A stretch of 64,000 bases of DNA from Plenodomus lindquistii (Eukaryota > Ascomycota > Dothideomycetes > Pleosporales > Leptosphaeriaceae), in contig JANUWI010000002.1 of NCBI GenBank assembly GCA_025504975.1, forward strand, positions 2,170,001-2,234,000. Reading direction: 5' to 3'. The translations under genes were made by a program, and so were the position numbers. Shown piece by piece: positions 60,565 to 64,000 of this stretch (position 1 is its first letter; each line of letters starts with the position of its first letter). The notes beneath the pieces are model-generated. The model did not search any database. It was not told the DNA's origin and saw only the letters and a program-made list of their open reading frames with translations.

Positions 60565-61022
60565 TCAGCTCCATGTTACGATCGTGCTCGGCTTTCCAAG
60601 CTCAATCGTATCTTCTGGTGCATCTCGCTTCTCTCTTCCCCACGTAACAGTCGTAGGCTCCCCGTTTTCAATCGCGTCCGGGCCATCTCTCTTCTCCTTT
60701 CCCCACGTCACCACCGTCGATGCCTCTCCTAGCTCAATCTTGTCTTCTAGGCCATCGCGCTTCTCCTTTCCCCATGTGATGACGGTGCTTGGCTTGCCGA
60801 GCTCGATGGTGTCGGCTGGGTTGTCGCGCTTGCCCCAAGTAATAACTGTTGTAGGTTTGCCAAGTTCAATCGTGTCTGCTGGCCCGCTGGTGGTGGTCTG
60901 GGGTAAATCAGTTTGAAAGCTGGTCCTGCTGGGGTAGGATGCCAATTCACCTCAATGGGCAGAGCACTCGTGACAGCGACGAGGACGCTCGCCACTAGAG
61001 CGGACACTAAGCTATACTGCAT
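60565..61022 (-). CDS. Secreted Kex2-processed repeat peptide precursor (KEP/RiPP-like)
   Basis: Two exons, 60,951-61,022 and 60,565-60,897, joined across a 53-nt GTGAAT...CTGAT...CCCAG intron; 134 residues. Residues 1-20 are a typical signal peptide (VASVLVAVTSA, cleavage after TSA). Five tandem units follow, each near IELGKPSTVITWG, the last ending TWS. They are separated by KR once and by KEKR, KEKR and REKR, ideal sites for the Golgi protease Kex2. After each site comes D plus N, G or A (then usually P). Products would be peptides of about 17-19 residues (22 for the first) ending in TWG after basic-residue trimming. No cysteines, so it is not a usual alpha-type mating pheromone. It may give a signalling or adhesive peptide, or a cyclic RiPP precursor, but no UstY-type gene is nearby. 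Function unknown. Confidence 0.85.
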
Positions 61023-63215
61023 TCTGATGTCGGTGTACTTTCAAGATTTTTCAAGTTGGTTGGGCGTGGTGGAGCTAAGGAGAAGGATCTCTGATATCAC
61101 AGAATAGCCTCAACATGATCAAGCCGCAACCCGCTTCATATACTTTCCCCCCTAATCAACCAAACTATCACCCTTTCGCCATCTCCCGCCAACCCATCCA
61201 CGATCATTGAACAGTTGGTGTTCGAGGCCGTCAACCACGCTTCCCGCAATATGGGTAAAGTACTCACCCTTGTTTTTCCATCATAGCGCACCCATACTTC
61301 GCCAAAATCACATGTTAGATTACAACCCAATCAAAGAACGATGCATGTCGAACAGAGCGGCGAACACGAGGGTCTGGAAGATGGGGCCTGGCTGGACTAC
61401 TTGGGTGGTATATAGACATAGACCTGCGGTGGACGACTAGACTGTACCTATCTCCCGCTAGGTTGAGGTGTTACCAAAAAATAGTCTGCGTACGCTTGCA
61501 TGTGTGCTCAGACCTACTTTGTGTATACGAGGTCTGGACCCGGAATCTGGAGCACTATGGTCTTTGGCTCATTGGTTTGTATACATGCGTGTGTTAGAGT
61601 CGTAGCCGAACGTGCTTGTAAGTTGCACACAGAGCAAGAATATCAAGGCATGTTGTTTGATACGGCAGTTCTCGTGGCTGAATAGGCCGTGAACTTATGC
61701 TGTATCGTTTTTATACACGTCTGGAGATGTTGTTTCAACAATCGTTACCCGATACCTATTGTTCTCCCCAACAGCGCTCTCCCGGCCCAACGACATCCAC
61801 CACAGCCCCAGAAGCCCACTTCACATGTACTCCCTGCATAATTTCATGCACAACATGAGTGCACGTGGCATTGGCGCAAGTTTGTGGGGTATTCGAGAGC
61901 TTGCAAGTGCCAAAGATGAGAGTCGCCCGTGATTGAATCCGTGATGAGCTAGCTATTCTCAAAGGCTGTTCGTCTGCCAAAGTTTCACGTTGGGAAATCG
62001 ACAAGTCTGAGATTATACGTGCCATTTGAACAGGGAAAAGATTGTAATCTGTTGAATAAATCGTGCAGTGCACACCCAGAGCTAAGATTTAGAGCCATAT
62101 TGAATGTGCACCATTTTCGAGTCGGCTATCCGTAAGCTGACCTGCACCTATCTCACAGTGATGATGGCCTAGGTTCGGCGCCACAACGTCTAGGGTGTCT
62201 ACTCCAGATTGACCATTTGGCTAGATTTACCAAACATCCTTGCCCCAGTACGTGACCGTTGATGTGATCTCCATAGTGCAGCATCGTCTAACCCCGACCA
62301 TCCTTGATCATCAGGTCATTAAGTGCTTTTGGCCTGGTGTCACTTGGTACGTAGTTGAGAACGTCGATCTTCCCATTGTAGACACAATGACTAGAACGGA
62401 TCCAAGCCACTGTATTAATCCGGGACCATGTAAGTAAAGCGGCACTGGCAGTATTGCACAGCGGTATGTATCACTACCATGCTAACCATGGTCTGGTTAA
62501 GTTAATGCTAAAGTTATTGACACCACCCTCGACACGCTCAATCCAACCGCTGCTTTTACCTTGGCCGCGTCCACTGCTGCAATCATCCACTGTCCCGAAG
62601 ACGCCCAGGATTTTTGTAAACATGTCACCTCCCCTCATCGCCTGGCCTGCCAATTCTCACTAATCATCCAATACCTGTTGTCATTGCGCAAGGTCAGAAC
62701 TTGAAGCGAGGCGGTAAATGAAAGTGCGGTACGGTTAATCTATATAAACGACACCGAAGCGAGAGGGCCAACTTGGCATAATATGGTATGTCTCGTGACA
62801 GTGCGGCCGAAAGCGATAGGTCGAACAAAGATAACGAAAGGGAGAAATTGCGCGTCCAAAGTGTCACCTCTTCTTTTTGATTAAATGCGTATGTGCGAAA
62901 TTCAAGACGAAATGTACTCTGGGAGACACTGTCGCAATTACAACCCATCGCTTACCATGTGTCGTTTTTTCACTAGATGAGAATGGTCGAGGTGAGCACA
63001 GGAAAGTTTAAGGACTTTCGCATGCAACTGAGTTATCTTAACCTTCTTTTTCAGATGGTAGTACAGCATACCAGCATTCTCAGCAGTACTGGAAGGGTCG
63101 CTTCGTTGCCGTTCGCCTAGTACCGACACACACCAAAATGCGCCGCCCAATGCTCTCTACAACCAAAACATCTACAGTAAATATTCACCTGAGAATCAGT
63201 AGTCCCATTGTGGAA
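61023..63215. other. Intergenic stretch without a convincing gene
   Basis: 2.2 kb of ordinary composition. Short frames occur on both strands. The only mildly protein-like one is on the minus strand, 62,073-61,756 (105 codons, ending with several cysteines: CKLSNTPQTCANATC... CWGEQ). It has no visible signal peptide or splice partner. At about 62,463-62,512 there is an intron-like gtatgt...gctaacc...aaag string. I could not build a gene from either. No tRNA or rRNA was recognised. Confidence 0.5.
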
Positions 63216-64000
63216 TCAAAGCTCGGGGTCCTTAGGCCTCTCTCCAAACTCCGCCTCAACCCACGATGCCCACAAGTCCTCTGGACTCTTCTGCTTGATT
63301 TGCTCCTGTGTAGCCACGTCATCTACGTGGGCCGCATCATCGATGTCCACGTCTTGAAGAGCATTTGCGACATCAGTACTTGTCTTTGCGTCATCGAGGT
63401 AACCGGATACTGCAATGAGAACATTATCTGCAGCCCAGGCTGGAGCAAGATATTCGCTCTTACTCTGCAACTTGCGCGTCTGTTTGGTCGCTGCGGCGAT
63501 GATGCTCTTACGATCCAGTCCCCTTTGTGCAACCTCGTTCAAGATTTGATTGAAAGCCACAGTTTTACCACAGATGGAGCATAGGCTGAGCATGTGGTAG
63601 TATGCCCTTGTCAGGTCTTTCACTGAGGCATTGTTGTTGTTGATGCTGCTGATTTCCTCCCAAACATAAGTCCCGCCCTCCCAATCGCCGCGCCGGACGC
63701 AATCTCCCAGGAGACGTGTTAAGCCCGGTACATCTAGACCCCAGCCGTCGGCTTTCATCTCATAGTAGATATCAAGCGCCCGATCGAAGCCGGCGAATTT
63801 GAGCACGCCACCGATTAGACTGCCAAATACCATGGGCGTGGGGTGCACTTTCTGGTAGACCTTGTCCTCGCTTATCCTCACGAGGCGATTGTGGCTGGCT
63901 TCGTTGAGTGTGATGGTGGGATTTGCAAGCATCAAAGCACCGCCTACACCTCTCATCTTGGCGACGAAATGGGAGAAGTCGTTTGGACGGCATTGTTGTG
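63216..64000 (-). CDS. Pentatricopeptide-repeat-like protein, C-terminal part (runs off the window)
   Basis: Minus-strand frame open from the right edge to the stop at 63,216-63,218, about 260 residues. The internal ATG at 63,956 is probably not the start, since the frame continues upstream to the edge (DFSHFVAKMRGVGG). Helical repeats of PPR type are seen, such as GSLIGGVLKFAGFDRALDIYYEMKADGWGL-like and LTRLLGDCVRRGDWEGGTYVWEEI units of about 35 residues, followed by an acidic tail. PPR proteins usually bind organellar RNA in mitochondria. The targeting sequence would lie beyond the window. Specific orthologue not recognised. Confidence 0.65.
   Translation of the reverse strand, partial: QQCRPNDFSHFVAKMRGVGGALMLANPTITLNEASHNRLVRISEDKVYQKVHPTPMVFGSLIGGVLKFAGFDRALDIYYEMKADGWGLDVPGLTRLLGDCVRRGDWEGGTYVWEEISSINNNNASVKDLTRAYYHMLSLCSICGKTVAFNQILNEVAQRGLDRKSIIAAATKQTRKLQSKSEYLAPAWAADNVLIAVSGYLDDAKTSTDVANALQDVDIDDAAHVDDVATQEQIKQKSPEDLWASWVEAEFGERPKDPEL

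Noticed and set aside
60565..61022. Calling the repeat precursor an alpha-type mating pheromone gene
   Set aside because: The units lack the paired cysteines and WC-type core expected of filamentous ascomycete alpha pheromones; only the processing layout is shared.
62694..63150. Minus-strand frames of 84 and 70 codons upstream of the PPR-like gene
   Set aside because: Low-complexity Leu/Ser content and no homology signal; probably intergenic.
61023..63215. tRNA genes in the gene-free stretch
   Set aside because: No GGTTCGANTCC-type B box with a matching A box and acceptor stem was found.

Overview
This window looks like a chromosome segment of a filamentous ascomycete, most likely a dothideomycete of the Pleosporales type (inference). 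The evidence is short introns of about 50 nt with CTAAC/CTGAC branch sites, Fot1/pogo and Ty3/Gypsy elements, compact euchromatic genes at the right end, and very AT-rich blocks almost devoid of CA and TG dinucleotides. That last pattern is the signature of repeat-induced point mutation (RIP, C-to-T at CpA).

Layout. Positions 1-38,300 are one RIP-degraded nest of transposons that can be unpacked. An element-II DNA transposon is split by a pogo copy (13,598-37,093). That pogo copy is split by a Gypsy element C (13,674-35,325, 215-bp LTRs). Element C is split twice: by a chromovirus of family A (15,016-24,341, LTRs of about 412 bp) and by another pogo copy (27,536-31,985). The family A element carries an intact, un-RIPed pogo element (16,676-18,522). 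The 27,536-31,985 pogo carries element II (28,062-30,664), which itself carries a small element III (29,399-30,136). To the left lie a forward chromovirus A copy (to 8,664) and an inverted one (8,665-12,996). A GC-balanced island (about 38,330-40,675) has no gene I recognise and ends in the un-RIPed tip of a second pogo-like element. More RIPed DNA follows, including a solo LTR of family A.

That solo LTR is split by a pristine 9.6-kb Ty3/Gypsy element D (42,759-52,395). Its two 195-bp LTRs are identical, its 4-bp target duplication is ATAC, and its Gag-PR and RT-RNaseH-IN frames are open. The two frames overlap in -1 register, with a slippery GGGAAAA, a 5-nt spacer and a 9-bp stem. Between pol and the 3' LTR, on the opposite strand, D carries a four-exon gene for a 271-residue protein with a cysteine cluster resembling DUF3716. 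Introns on that strand cannot be removed from the element's genomic RNA, so an antisense cargo gene with introns can survive retrotransposition. The RIPed chromovirus A also shows a decayed antisense reading frame at the same place.

From about 55,380 on, the DNA is ordinary gene space: an RTP1/TANGO6-type RNA polymerase II transport factor (+), the spliceosomal Sm protein F (-), a CZIB/DUF866 zinc protein (+) divergent from it, a secreted precursor with five peptide repeats separated by Kex2 sites (-), a 2.2-kb stretch without a convincing gene, and the C-terminal part of a pentatricopeptide-repeat-like protein (-) running off the end. The three most interesting items are the antisense spliced gene in element D, its textbook-looking -1 frameshift signal, and the Kex2-processed repeat peptide precursor.
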